Assembly: GCA_002416285.1 (NCBI GenBank)
Contig: DICM01000035.1
Location: 1-64,000, forward strand
Direction of reading: 5' to 3'
DNA: 64,000 nt
Origin: Caryophanales bacterium UBA5026
GTDB taxonomy: Bacteria > Bacillota_I > Bacilli_A > RF39 > UBA660
The translations under genes were made by a program, and so were the position numbers. The notes beneath the pieces are model-generated. The model was given only the letters and a program-made list of their open reading frames with translations, ran no database searches and was not told the DNA's origin. Of the stretch, positions 25,369-33,613 are shown in pieces (the stretch's first letter is position 1; each line of letters opens with the position of its first letter).

Positions 25369-26025
25369 ATGAAAAATATTAGAACAATAATAAAAAATAA
25401 TTGGAAAATAATCATATTTATATTAACACTATTGATTTTTTTATTTATTGCAGAAGATGTTTTAGAAAAACAACTGTTTACATTTGATACAAGTCTTTAT
25501 CATTTTTTGGTGAAACTTCGTAACCCAATTTTAAATGGGTTCTTTATAAGTATTACGCATTTAGGTGGTTTTATTGCATTAGGAAGTATTAGTTGCTTAG
25601 GAATAATATTTATTAAGAATAAAAGTGATCGGATTTTGATATGTGTTAATATTGTAGTTTCATTTATAATGAATGTTTTATTAAAATATGAATTTGCTAG
25701 ACAAAGACCGATTGAAGATCGACTTATTTCAGAAATTGGTTATAGCTTTCCATCTGGTCATGCGATGGTATCAACAGCTGTATACGGATTGTTTATCTAT
25801 TTTATCTATACAAAACTAAAAAATTATCGATTAAAAAATTTCTTCATTGGACTATTGGTTTTATTGATAATATTAATTGATATCAGTAGAGTATATGTGG
25901 GAGTCCATTATGCTAGTGATGTGTTAGCGGGAACATGTTTTTCAATTGCTTATTTGATATTAATTCTATCTTATAAAAAAGAATTTGATGTAAAGAAGTT
26001 TTTTATCCGCAGGCATTATAATTAA
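25369..26025 (+). CDS. PAP2-family membrane phosphatase
   Basis: A 218-residue integral membrane phosphatase of the PAP2 superfamily (phosphatidic acid, undecaprenyl pyrophosphate or phosphatidylglycerol phosphate as possible substrates). The three active-site motifs are present: KYEFARQRP, PSGHAM and SRVYVGVHYASDV. About six hydrophobic helices are visible, the first at residues 14-30. ATG 25369 has a weak site (GAAGGGA). It has its own promoter and a hairpin terminator and lies just upstream of the split spoVS. Confidence 0.92.
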   Translation: MKNIRTIIKNNWKIIIFILTLLIFLFIAEDVLEKQLFTFDTSLYHFLVKLRNPILNGFFISITHLGGFIALGSISCLGIIFIKNKSDRILICVNIVVSFIMNVLLKYEFARQRPIEDRLISEIGYSFPSGHAMVSTAVYGLFIYFIYTKLKNYRLKNFFIGLLVLLIILIDISRVYVGVHYASDVLAGTCFSIAYLILILSYKKEFDVKKFFIRRHYN

Positions 26026-26040
26026 TGGTGATACTAAATA

Positions 26041-26063
26041 GGGAGAATAGTTCTTCCTTTTTT
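26041..26063 (+). terminator. Terminator of PAP2 gene
   Basis: GGGAGAA (26041-26047), loop TAG, TTCTTCC (26051-26057), then six T. Confidence 0.8.
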
Positions 26064-26121
26064 CATATTCTAATTCTCGCTATCATATTATGTATTGTAA
26101 TGAAAGAGAGTTGAAAAAAAT

Positions 26122-26298
26122 ATGGAAACATTAAAAGTCAGTGCAAAATCAAATCCTAATTCAGTGGCTGGGGCGTTAGCTAATGTCTTTCGTGAAAAAG
26201 GAAGCGTTGAAATTCAAGCAATCGGGGCTGGAGCACTCAATCAAGCAATAAAAGCGATTGCAATTGCGAGAGGTCTTGTAACTCCAGAAAACAAGTGA
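26122..26298 (+). pseudogene. spoVS: spoVS, 5' part, interrupted by integrated element
   Basis: Codons 1-51 encode METLKVSAKSNPNSVAGAL and onward to AIKAIAIARG, an excellent SpoVS N-terminus (the Alba-like nucleic-acid-binding protein needed late in sporulation in Bacillus subtilis, also found in non-sporulating lineages). After codon 51 the sequence leaves the family: LVTPENK and a stop, 58 codons in all against an expected 86-87. The missing 36 codons lie 20 kb away at 46343-46459. Joined at the shared CGAGAGGT, they give an uninterrupted 87-codon gene. GAAAGAGAG precedes ATG 26122, so the truncated product may still be made, but it lacks the second half of the domain. Confidence 0.95.
26261..26297 (+). 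repeat. attL
   Basis: The left junction: spoVS sequence up to the core CGAGAGGT (26267-26274), then the element arm ACTCCAGAAAACAAGTG (26281-26297), which is the inverted partner of the arm at 46322-46338. Confidence 0.9.
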
Positions 26299-26391
26299 TT
26301 GAATTCAAACGTAAAAGTAATTTGCAAAAGGGAAATAGACCTTATATTATGGGCGTTTATATGTATTTATATTATTGACAAAGCAAAATCT

Positions 26392-26418
26392 AAAAACTAT
26401 GTTTAATATAGTTTTTTT
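26392..26418 (+). terminator. Hairpin at element left end
   Basis: AAAAACTAT (26392-26400) and ATAGTTTTT (26408-26416), then T. It follows the stop (26376-26378) of the extended recombinase frame that would exist in the circular form, so it is probably the native recombinase terminator. Confidence 0.75.
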
Positions 26419-26474
26419 ATTTATACAAATATAAGTATAAAGTATCAAATGATAAAAATATCGTATTTTAGCAA

Positions 26475-26499
26475 ATTATTTCCATTTTTTGGAAATAAT
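26475..26499 (+). promoter_or_regulatory. Inverted repeat upstream of cargo promoter
   Basis: ATTATTTCC (26475-26483) and GGAAATAAT (26491-26499), perfect 9-bp arms around 7 bases, ending three bases before the -35 at 26502. Candidate binding site of a dimeric regulator. Confidence 0.55.
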
Positions 26500-26501
26500 C
26501 G

Positions 26502-26529
26502 TTGATTTTATAAAAAAATATGTTACAAT
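26502..26529 (+). promoter_or_regulatory. Promoter of cargo operon
   Basis: TTGATT (26502-26507) and TACAAT (26524-26529), 16-bp spacer. Confidence 0.65.
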
Positions 26530-26589
26530 ATGAAAGTGTTTATAATTATTTTCTAAGAAGTGTGTAAAACTGGTCTTTGAAAATTTAGA

Positions 26590-26624
26590 GAAGTAGCTGT
26601 TCTTTTTAGTTACTTCTTTTTTTT
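26590..26624 (+). terminator. Terminator in the cargo leader (possible attenuator)
   Basis: GAAGTAGCT (26590-26598) pairs with AGTTACTTC (26608-26616) with one G-T pair, followed by eight T. It lies between the cargo promoter and the first cargo gene (26652), so readthrough is needed for expression. Confidence 0.7.
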
Positions 26625-26651
26625 AAATATTTGTATAGTGAGATGGTGAGA

Positions 26652-27227
26652 ATGATGATAGGCATTACAGGTATGGGTGGATCTGGAAAAAGTACGCTTG
26701 CAAGAAAACTCTGTGAATTAAATAATAAATGTGTGCATTATGAATTGGATGAAGTTAGGCAAGAAGTATTAAAACTTAATGAATTAAGACAAACTTTTAT
26801 TTCAATATATAGTGACAGAATATTAACGGATGGTATTTTTGATAAAAAAAAGCTGTTCGAAATTGGATTTAGCAATAGTGATGAGTTAGATCTAATTAAC
26901 GAAGTTATCATAAAATATATGTATTTAATAATTGATACATTTATAAATAAAAATAAAGAAAAAATAATATTATTAGATTGGTTTTTATTGGATAAGACTA
27001 AGTACTTTAATATTTGTAATAAAAAAATTTTGTTGATTGCCAATAAAGAGAATAGGTATAGTAGAATAAAACTTCATGATGGGATGGCAATTAATAAAAT
27101 AGAAAAAATAGAAGCAATAACCTCAAATTATTCAAACAGTGCATTTGATTTTGTAGTTTCAACAGATAAGCCAATTTCAAAAGAGTTAATAAATAGAATA
27201 TTAGGTAGTATGGAGGATCTTAAATGA
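26652..27227 (+). CDS. P-loop kinase of the cargo operon
   Basis: A 191-residue P-loop nucleotide kinase. The Walker A is GITGMGGSGKST at the N-terminus, as in shikimate, adenylate and dephospho-CoA kinase-like enzymes, and the rest is an AT-rich alpha/beta domain with LLDWFLLDKTKYF and KILLIANKENRYSR, which resemble the lid region of dephospho-CoA kinase. The substrate is unknown; next to NeuB-type genes a sugar or sugar-precursor kinase is possible. ATG 26652 (or 26655) is chosen over the earlier TTG for its GGTGAG site. Its stop overlaps the next start (ATGA). Confidence 0.75.
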   Translation: MMIGITGMGGSGKSTLARKLCELNNKCVHYELDEVRQEVLKLNELRQTFISIYSDRILTDGIFDKKKLFEIGFSNSDELDLINEVIIKYMYLIIDTFINKNKEKIILLDWFLLDKTKYFNICNKKILLIANKENRYSRIKLHDGMAINKIEKIEAITSNYSNSAFDFVVSTDKPISKELINRILGSMEDLK

Positions 27228-27691
27228 AAAAATTGAATAACGTAAAGATTTTTTTAACCGATTGTGATGGTGTTTTGACAGATGGTGGTATGTATTATTT
27301 CAATAGTGGTGATGAAGCTAAAAAATTTAATACACGAGATGGCATGGGTTTTAAGATTTTGAAGAGTAAGAATATATTGACTGGAATAATAACAGGAGAA
27401 AAAAATAGTATAGTGGATAATAGAGCTAAAAAATTAAAAGTTGATATATTATATATGGGTGTAGAAGATAAACTTAAAGTGTTAGAAGAAATTTGTAATA
27501 CTTATAACGTTACATATGATCAAATTGTATATGTTGGTGATGACATTAACGATTTGCCAATAATAAAAACTATTAAAAATAGTTTTGCTCCAGTTGATGC
27601 ACACGTAAGCGTTTGTGAGTCAGTAAGTTATGTGTGTAGTACTCATGGGGGAGATGGAGTAATACGGGAAATAGTAGACCAATTTTTTTAG
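27224..27691 (+). CDS. KdsC-like HAD phosphatase
   Basis: A 155-residue HAD phosphatase of the KdsC/YrbI type, which removes the phosphate from KDO-8-phosphate or nonulosonate-9-phosphate. The nucleophile motif is FLTDCDGVLTDGG (Asp13 and Asp15), later VYVGDDINDLP carries the metal-binding acids, and the C-terminal GGDGVIREI matches the family tail. Together with the NeuB-like gene downstream it suggests a route via a 9-phosphate sugar acid. It overlaps the kinase gene by four bases and is followed by the HelD-like gene. Confidence 0.88.
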   Translation: MKKLNNVKIFLTDCDGVLTDGGMYYFNSGDEAKKFNTRDGMGFKILKSKNILTGIITGEKNSIVDNRAKKLKVDILYMGVEDKLKVLEEICNTYNVTYDQIVYVGDDINDLPIIKTIKNSFAPVDAHVSVCESVSYVCSTHGGDGVIREIVDQFF

Positions 27692-27707
27692 AGTAGTGGA
27701 GGTTAGC

Positions 27708-29846
27708 ATGAATTTAGAATTTGAATCAGAGTTAAAAAAATTTAATGAGATAATTGAAAAATATAATGAAGTATTAGATGATTCACTGGTAAAATTAAAA
27801 AATATAGATAAATTATATCAACATAGTTTTGAAGAAATGATGATTGAAAAAAATAAAGTTGATAATAAAATAAAATTAATAACAAGAGGAAAATTAAAAC
27901 CGTATTTTGCAAGAATAGACTTTTATAATAATATCAATAGTATTAATGAAAAATGTTATATTGGAAAAGTTGGTGTTATGGATTATGATAATAAGATAGT
28001 GACTGTAGACTGGCGTGCTCCAATATCTTCACTGTATTATGATTCCAATATTGGAAATACATCTTATAATGCACCAGACGGTATAATAACAGGAGAATTA
28101 ACCTTAAAGAGGCAGTATGATATTGAAAATGGTAAATTTATTGGTTTTAATGATGTTGATTCTGTAAGTAATGATGAATTATTAAAGCCATACCTAGGGG
28201 TTAATGCCGATCATAGATTAAAAAATATTGTAGCAACGATTCAGGGAGAACAGAATTCTATAATAAGAGAACCATTAAACAAAAATATTATAGTACAAGG
28301 TGTTGCTGGTAGTGGAAAAACTACTGTTGCACTTCACAGGATCGCATATTTAGTATATAACAATCGTGATATCGTTAATAACGATCAGTATATTGTAATT
28401 GGACCAAATAAATTTTTTGTCAATTACATATCATCTGTTCTTCCTGATTTAGATGTTACAGGGATCAATCAGTGTGATTTATTTGAATTATCAAAAAATT
28501 ATATTGGAGAAGATTTTAATATTAATGATGATAAGGAAGAAATATCAAAAGTACTTAAAGGAATTAATGATAATATATCAGAATTTAAAACATCTATGCA
28601 TATGAAAAATTTAATTGATAATTTTGTAGATGAATTTGAAAATAAGTTATTTCCAAATAAAAACTTTGAGGTAGATGGATTTGATATTCTAAGCAGAGAA
28701 TATGTGAAATCAGTATATCAAGAATTAAATCCTAGATTTCACAAGTCACTTAAAGCAAGAGTAGATAAAACATTACTTATTTTGACAAAATATATAAAGG
28801 ATCATCAGGAGTCTTACATTCAACGATTAAATCAATATATTGATATAAAATATATCGATGAAAAAGAAAATTTAGAGATGTTGCGAAAGAAACGAGAAAA
28901 AATAAGAGAAGAAATAAAAAGTGGTTGTACTTCCTATTTAAAGACCTATTTAAAAAAAATTAATATTAAAATATTACCATTGTACTACGATTTTATAGCT
29001 AATATAAATGTCAATAAAGATAGTTTAATAGAAAAATTAGACTTTCCAGAATTAGTTAAAGGCAATTTAAACTCTAATGATTTACCTGCAATTATGTATA
29101 TGAAATATAAAATTAAAGGATCAAACGGATATGAAAAATTTAAACAAGTAGCTATAGATGAAGCACAAGACTACAATGATTTTACATTTTATACATTAAA
29201 GAAAATTTTCCCTAATGCATCATTTAGTATATATGGAGATTTAGCACAGTCTCTATATTCGTATAGAAGTATAAAGAAGTGGGAAAGTATTATGAACTCT
29301 ACTTTTAAGAATAATGTTGAATTAAAGATTTTAGAAAAGAGTTATCGTACAACAATTGAAATAATGAGAGAAGCCAACAAAATAAATAAACACTTGAATT
29401 TAAATTTGGCACAACCCGTTATACGACATGGAAAAGAAGTGAAATACATTGCAAGTCAAAACGAAAGCAATATTAATATTATTGTTGAAATTATTGAATC
29501 GTTATATGAACACAAATTAAAAACAATTGCAATTATTTCTAAAACAGATAATGAATCACAAGAAATATTTAATCAATTAAAAACGAGAATAACATTAGTA
29601 AATATAAATAATAATAGTCAGGTTTATGATGGTGGTATATGTACTATAACAAGCCATCTGTCTAAAGGATTAGAATTTGATGCTGTTATTATTAATAATG
29701 TAAACGAAAATTCATTTAATTCAGATATTGACTTAGACATGAAATTGCTATATGTCTCTATGACAAGGGCATTACATGAATTGTATATAATTTATAATAA
29801 GAATTTAACTAAAGTTCTTATAAATGAAGAGAAAGTGGGGATATAG
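27708..29846 (+). CDS. HelD-like UvrD-family helicase
   Basis: A superfamily 1 ATPase of 712 residues. The N-terminal coiled-coil is followed by a segment (KLKPYFARIDF, VDWRAPISSLYYD, LKRQYDIENGKF) characteristic of HelD, the RNA polymerase-recycling ATPase. Walker A is GVAGSGKTTVALHR from residue 198, the DE box is AIDEAQDYNDF, and motif VI is VSMTRALHELYI. ATG 27708 follows GTGGAGG. HelD proteins remove stalled RNA polymerase from DNA; whether this copy does so is inferred. Its presence inside a sugar operon of a mobile element is odd. It overlaps the next gene. Confidence 0.85.
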   Translation: MNLEFESELKKFNEIIEKYNEVLDDSLVKLKNIDKLYQHSFEEMMIEKNKVDNKIKLITRGKLKPYFARIDFYNNINSINEKCYIGKVGVMDYDNKIVTVDWRAPISSLYYDSNIGNTSYNAPDGIITGELTLKRQYDIENGKFIGFNDVDSVSNDELLKPYLGVNADHRLKNIVATIQGEQNSIIREPLNKNIIVQGVAGSGKTTVALHRIAYLVYNNRDIVNNDQYIVIGPNKFFVNYISSVLPDLDVTGINQCDLFELSKNYIGEDFNINDDKEEISKVLKGINDNISEFKTSMHMKNLIDNFVDEFENKLFPNKNFEVDGFDILSREYVKSVYQELNPRFHKSLKARVDKTLLILTKYIKDHQESYIQRLNQYIDIKYIDEKENLEMLRKKREKIREEIKSGCTSYLKTYLKKINIKILPLYYDFIANINVNKDSLIEKLDFPELVKGNLNSNDLPAIMYMKYKIKGSNGYEKFKQVAIDEAQDYNDFTFYTLKKIFPNASFSIYGDLAQSLYSYRSIKKWESIMNSTFKNNVELKILEKSYRTTIEIMREANKINKHLNLNLAQPVIRHGKEVKYIASQNESNINIIVEIIESLYEHKLKTIAIISKTDNESQEIFNQLKTRITLVNINNNSQVYDGGICTITSHLSKGLEFDAVIINNVNENSFNSDIDLDMKLLYVSMTRALHELYIIYNKNLTKVLINEEKVGI

Positions 29847-29848
29847 TG

Positions 29849-30394
29849 ATGAGTATATGTGGAGAGACTAGAGATGAAAAATATTTACTCAACCTATTTA
29901 GTATAGAGGGGGTTTGTGTTGAAGTACCAACAATGTGGTTATTTAAGAATAGTATGAAAGATAATTTATATAATGCACATTTATTAGTTAGATATATTGC
30001 AATTGAAAGATTCTATAATAGAGATGATAGTTGGTGGAAAGTATATAATGAAATGCAACGAAAAAGAGTTGCAATGATTCCTATTATACCTAGAGAAAAG
30101 GCAGAAAACGAGGAAGCTTTTAAAAAATTAATAATGAGTTTCGAGAAAGATGGGTTTATTAAAGATTACCCCATTTTGGTTAATAAGGATTTAAGATTGG
30201 TCGATGGATCACATCGTTTAGCATTAGCTTTATATTTTAAAATCGAAAAAGTACCTATTACAATAACAAAAGAATATTTTGATTTAGATCCTGAATATTC
30301 CTTGGATTGGTTTAAAGAGCATGGATTTAATGACATTGTGGCAAAAATTGTCGATAAATATGATGAAATTCTTGGTAAAGGGGAGACGTTATGA
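29849..30394 (+). CDS. ParB-like (Srx-fold) protein
   Basis: A 181-residue protein. The segment KDLRLVDGSHRLALALYFKI resembles the GxHR box of ParB/sulfiredoxin-fold domains, some of which act on DNA and others as nucleotide-dependent kinases of small molecules (for example free-serine kinases). No HTH of the chromosomal ParB type is seen. Because it sits directly upstream of the NeuB-like gene in a sugar operon, a metabolic role is more likely than DNA partition; that is an inference. ATG 29849 is chosen, three bases after the previous stop; GTG 29846 is possible. It overlaps the next gene by four bases. Confidence 0.65.
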   Translation: MSICGETRDEKYLLNLFSIEGVCVEVPTMWLFKNSMKDNLYNAHLLVRYIAIERFYNRDDSWWKVYNEMQRKRVAMIPIIPREKAENEEAFKKLIMSFEKDGFIKDYPILVNKDLRLVDGSHRLALALYFKIEKVPITITKEYFDLDPEYSLDWFKEHGFNDIVAKIVDKYDEILGKGETL

Positions 30395-31254
30395 AAAAAG
30401 TAAGAGTAATGGCAGAGATGTGCTGTAATCATTGTGGGGATATTGAACTAGCAAAAAAAATGATTTATGAGGCAAAGGTCAATTGCAATGTTGATATAGT
30501 AAAATTTCAAAAAAGAAATATTGACATTTGGGCAAGTAAAAAACCAGAAGTTTATAACAGTGAACATCCAAATCCTACCAATTCATTTGGAAAAACATAT
30601 AGAGAACATAGGGAATTTTTAGAATTAACATTTGAACAGCACAAAGAATTAAAAAAATATTGTGATGAATTAGGTGTAGATTATAGTGCATCAGTATGGG
30701 ATATTCCATCTGCTAAAGAAATAACAAGTTTAAATCCAAAACTTATAAAAATTGCTTCAGCCTGTAATAATTATTATGAATTATTAGAGTGGATATGTGA
30801 AAACTTTAATGGTGAAATACATCTTTCATTAGGTATGACCACAAGAAAAGAAATTGAAGATATAGTTAATTTCTTTATTGAAAAAAATCGTAATAAGGAT
30901 CTAGTATTATACTGTTGTACCTCTGGATATCCAGTAAAACCCGAAGAGGTTTGTCTATTAGAAATAACAAGATTAATAAAAGAATACGGTGATAAAGTTA
31001 AAGAAATTGGATTTTCTGGTCATCATTTTGGAACGATACTTGATATAGGGGCTTGTAGTCTAGGTGCAACTATAATAGAAAGACATTTTTCTATAGATAA
31101 AACGATGAAAGGAACAGATCAAGTTGCTTCACTAGAAACAGCAGAAATGGCAAATTTGGTTAATAATCTTGATGAAATTACAAGAGCCTTGAATTACAAA
31201 GAACAAGAAATATTAGAAGTAGAAAAAAATAATAAGGAGAAACTAAAATGGTAA
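30391..31254 (+). CDS. NeuB-like sialic/nonulosonic acid synthase without SAF domain
   Basis: A TIM-barrel enzyme of the NeuB family, which condenses phosphoenolpyruvate with an N-acyl-mannosamine-like or related sugar to a nine-carbon acid. Features include AEMCCNHCGDIELAKKMI, VDIVKFQKR, YSASVWDIPSA, IKIASACNN, LSLGMTTRKEIE and IERHFSIDKTMKGTDQ. With 287 residues it stops after the barrel and lacks the C-terminal SAF (antifreeze-like) domain of about 60 residues seen in standard NeuB. ATG 30391 follows AAAGGGGAG and overlaps the previous stop. The NeuA-like gene overlaps its end. Confidence 0.9.
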   Translation: MKKVRVMAEMCCNHCGDIELAKKMIYEAKVNCNVDIVKFQKRNIDIWASKKPEVYNSEHPNPTNSFGKTYREHREFLELTFEQHKELKKYCDELGVDYSASVWDIPSAKEITSLNPKLIKIASACNNYYELLEWICENFNGEIHLSLGMTTRKEIEDIVNFFIEKNRNKDLVLYCCTSGYPVKPEEVCLLEITRLIKEYGDKVKEIGFSGHHFGTILDIGACSLGATIIERHFSIDKTMKGTDQVASLETAEMANLVNNLDEITRALNYKEQEILEVEKNNKEKLKW

Positions 31255-31937
31255 AAGAAAAGTATGTAGTATTAATTCCAGCAAGGGGTGGTAGTAAATC
31301 TATTCCTCTAAAAAATATTCAGACAATTGCAGGACAACCATTGATATACTGGTCACTTGATGCAAGTGTTAATAGTAATCTCGTAGATAAGGTTTATGTT
31401 TCAACCGATTCTGAAATTATTAAAGATTGTGTGTTAAGTTATAATAAAAAAAATAAAGAAAAAATAATTGTTGTTGATAGAAGTAAAGAGGCATCGACAG
31501 ATACTGCAACAACAGAAGATGTAATGTTAGAATTTGCAGATAATTACGATTTTGAGAATATGGTTTTTATACAATGTACAAATCCGTTAGTAACGACTCA
31601 TGATATTAATGAATGTATAAAAAAGCATCCTAATTTTGATAGTATTCTTTCAACGGTTGTTCAAAAAAGATTTTATTGGAGTTTAAATGATGATGGTTCA
31701 ATTACTGAAATCGGACACGATATAAGAAAGCGACCACGTAGACAGGATTGGAATGGTGTCTTAGCTGAAAATGGTTCTATATATGTTATTTCAAAAGAAA
31801 ATCTTTATAAAGGGAAATGCAGGTTATATGGAAAAATAGGAACTCACATTATGAATGATGATTCCTATTATGAAATAGACGAACCTATTGATTGGTTGAT
31901 TATCGAAGAGATTTTAAAGAAAAAGCACAATTTGTAA
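31248..31937 (+). CDS. NeuA-like CMP-nonulosonate cytidylyltransferase
   Basis: A 229-residue cytidylyltransferase that activates a nonulosonic acid (sialic, legionaminic, pseudaminic or KDN type) with CTP. The N-terminal loop VLIPARGGSKSIPLKNI is the family signature, followed by PLIYWSLDAS, VYVSTDSEIIKD and MVFIQCTNPLVTTHDI. No fused phosphatase or esterase domain. It overlaps the NeuB-like gene by seven bases and has AAGGAG before ATG 31248. The exact sugar cannot be deduced. Confidence 0.92.
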   Translation: MVKEKYVVLIPARGGSKSIPLKNIQTIAGQPLIYWSLDASVNSNLVDKVYVSTDSEIIKDCVLSYNKKNKEKIIVVDRSKEASTDTATTEDVMLEFADNYDFENMVFIQCTNPLVTTHDINECIKKHPNFDSILSTVVQKRFYWSLNDDGSITEIGHDIRKRPRRQDWNGVLAENGSIYVISKENLYKGKCRLYGKIGTHIMNDDSYYEIDEPIDWLIIEEILKKKHNL

Positions 31938-31958
31938 CTGTGTTTAAGGGGGTATTGT

Positions 31959-32504
31959 ATGTTAAGTTTAGCTATAATTTGGAATAGTGCATATCAATTT
32001 AAAAATCAAATAATAAGTGACATGAATAAGTATGGAACAGTACTTGGCAATTGCGATATATTGTTTTCATCTGATCAAGAATATTCAAAATTTGTATATG
32101 ATGTCTATTTTCAAGAGAATATGGAAAAATGGAAAATAGATAAAAAACTTGCTCATATGTTAGTATCCAATTCTTCAAGGAGTGTAAATGTTGTTTTTAT
32201 GGATGTAGATATTACTAAAACAGAGTATCATCCACAAAAGAAAATTCTGGTTTATAAAGATTTAAATGATTTAAAGGTTAATATTAGAGATTATTATAGT
32301 CAATATATAAATAATTACTGTTTTGATATAGTAATCCATGCAACTGATGATGAGAAGGAGTTTTCACAGGGATATAAATTAATAAGGAACTATCTAAAAG
32401 ATTGGGAAGAATTGAAACAGATACCACAAATTATACAATGTGATGAAGGATACCAATTAAAGAAAACCTTTATTCAGTCAAAGGTAGGTAATACTGATGA
32501 ATAA
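31959..32504 (+). CDS. Unknown 181-residue protein of sugar operon
   Basis: I do not recognise this protein. It is soluble and alpha/beta. Visible segments are WNSAYQFKNQIISDMNKYG at the start, FVYDVYFQENMEKWKIDKK, VNVVFMDVDITKTEYHP and FDIVIHATDDEKEFSQGY. ATG 31959 follows AAGGGGGT. It lies between the NeuA-like gene and the radical SAM gene, overlapping the latter by eight bases, so it is translationally coupled. A role in sugar modification is suggested only by this position. Confidence 0.65.
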   Translation: MLSLAIIWNSAYQFKNQIISDMNKYGTVLGNCDILFSSDQEYSKFVYDVYFQENMEKWKIDKKLAHMLVSNSSRSVNVVFMDVDITKTEYHPQKKILVYKDLNDLKVNIRDYYSQYINNYCFDIVIHATDDEKEFSQGYKLIRNYLKDWEELKQIPQIIQCDEGYQLKKTFIQSKVGNTDE

Positions 32505-33534
32505 GAAAAATGATAAATTAACAGATCGTATAAAAGAAATAACCGAGAGGCAAGATAAAAAGTTATTACCAGATTTTCCAAAGAAAAACTTGTTGATAGA
32601 AGTCTCCAATATATGTAATAGTTCTTGTATTTTTTGTGCTAATCGCAAAATGACAAGAACTAGAGGGAAAATTAATGAGGAATTACTTAAAAACATATTA
32701 ATTGATGCCTATGATTTAGGAGTTAGAGAAGTAGGTTTTTATACAACAGGAGAGCCTTTAGTTAATACAAATTTAAATTTGTATATAAAAATAGCAAAAG
32801 AAATAGGTTATAATTATATCTATATCACAACTAATGGAATATTAGCACAAATTGATATAATGAAAGAATTGATTTCGGCAGGTTTAGATAGTGTTAAATT
32901 TTCGATAAATGCAATTAATCAGAATGATTATAAATTTATTCATGGAAATTCATTATATGATCTTGTTATGAATAATTTAAAAGATTTATATAATTGGAGA
33001 AAGATATCGCAAAATCAGTTTAAAATATATGTATCTTATATAGCAACTAAATATACAGAATATAGTAATGAAGAAATAAGAAATAATTTTCTGAATTATT
33101 GTGATGATGTAATGATAGTAAATGTTCGAAATCAATCTGGATTAGTTCCAGAGAACACTGAATTATTGTCATGTAATATAACAGACGACAAGATAAAAGC
33201 AGAAAGAAATTTACCTTGCCATTATCCTTTTAATACGATTTGCGTAACCTATGAAGGATATTTAACAGCTTGCTGTACAGACTTTCAAAACTATCTCGCT
33301 TATGCTAATTTGAATGAAGAAAATCTAAAAGAAGCTTGGCATAATAAAACTATTACAGACTTAAGAAAAAAACATATAGATAAAAAAATTGAAGGAAGCT
33401 TATGTGACAATTGTATTAATAATTGTTTAAATTTGCCAACTCCATTGCGACAAGATTTAGCAACTGAGATTTCTTCTAGTTTTTTCGAAGATAAAACATT
33501 AGTACTTAATCGAATAAAACAGTTTAAAAAATAA
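32497..33534 (+). CDS. Radical SAM protein with SPASM domain
   Basis: A 345-residue radical S-adenosylmethionine enzyme. The CxxxCxxC cluster motif is NICNSSCIFC (Cys40, Cys44, Cys47), and the GE-type motif is YTTGEPLVN. The C-terminal SPASM domain shows YLTACC and later SLCDNCINNC, ligands of auxiliary Fe-S clusters. Related enzymes modify peptides, sugars or proteins. In this operon a sugar dehydrogenase, epimerase or deoxygenase activity is plausible but unproven. The start overlaps the preceding gene. Confidence 0.9.
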   Translation: MNKKNDKLTDRIKEITERQDKKLLPDFPKKNLLIEVSNICNSSCIFCANRKMTRTRGKINEELLKNILIDAYDLGVREVGFYTTGEPLVNTNLNLYIKIAKEIGYNYIYITTNGILAQIDIMKELISAGLDSVKFSINAINQNDYKFIHGNSLYDLVMNNLKDLYNWRKISQNQFKIYVSYIATKYTEYSNEEIRNNFLNYCDDVMIVNVRNQSGLVPENTELLSCNITDDKIKAERNLPCHYPFNTICVTYEGYLTACCTDFQNYLAYANLNEENLKEAWHNKTITDLRKKHIDKKIEGSLCDNCINNCLNLPTPLRQDLATEISSSFFEDKTLVLNRIKQFKK

Positions 33535-33613
33535 TCTATATGCTTATGTTCTAAAAAATATTAAAACGTGTTATAATTAAGGTATAAGGATATAAGAGAA
33601 AGGGGAATTAATA

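Noticed and set aside
26122..26298. Concluding that the organism forms spores because of spoVS
   Set aside because: SpoVS-type proteins also occur in non-sporulating lineages, and the window has no other clear sporulation gene.
26530..26556. A leader peptide (ATG, eight codons) before the cargo terminator
   Set aside because: The ATG directly follows the -10 element, so it lies upstream of the expected transcription start.
29849..30394. Chromosome partition ParB
   Set aside because: It is too short, has no HTH of the ParB type and no ParA neighbour; only the GxHR-like box is shared.
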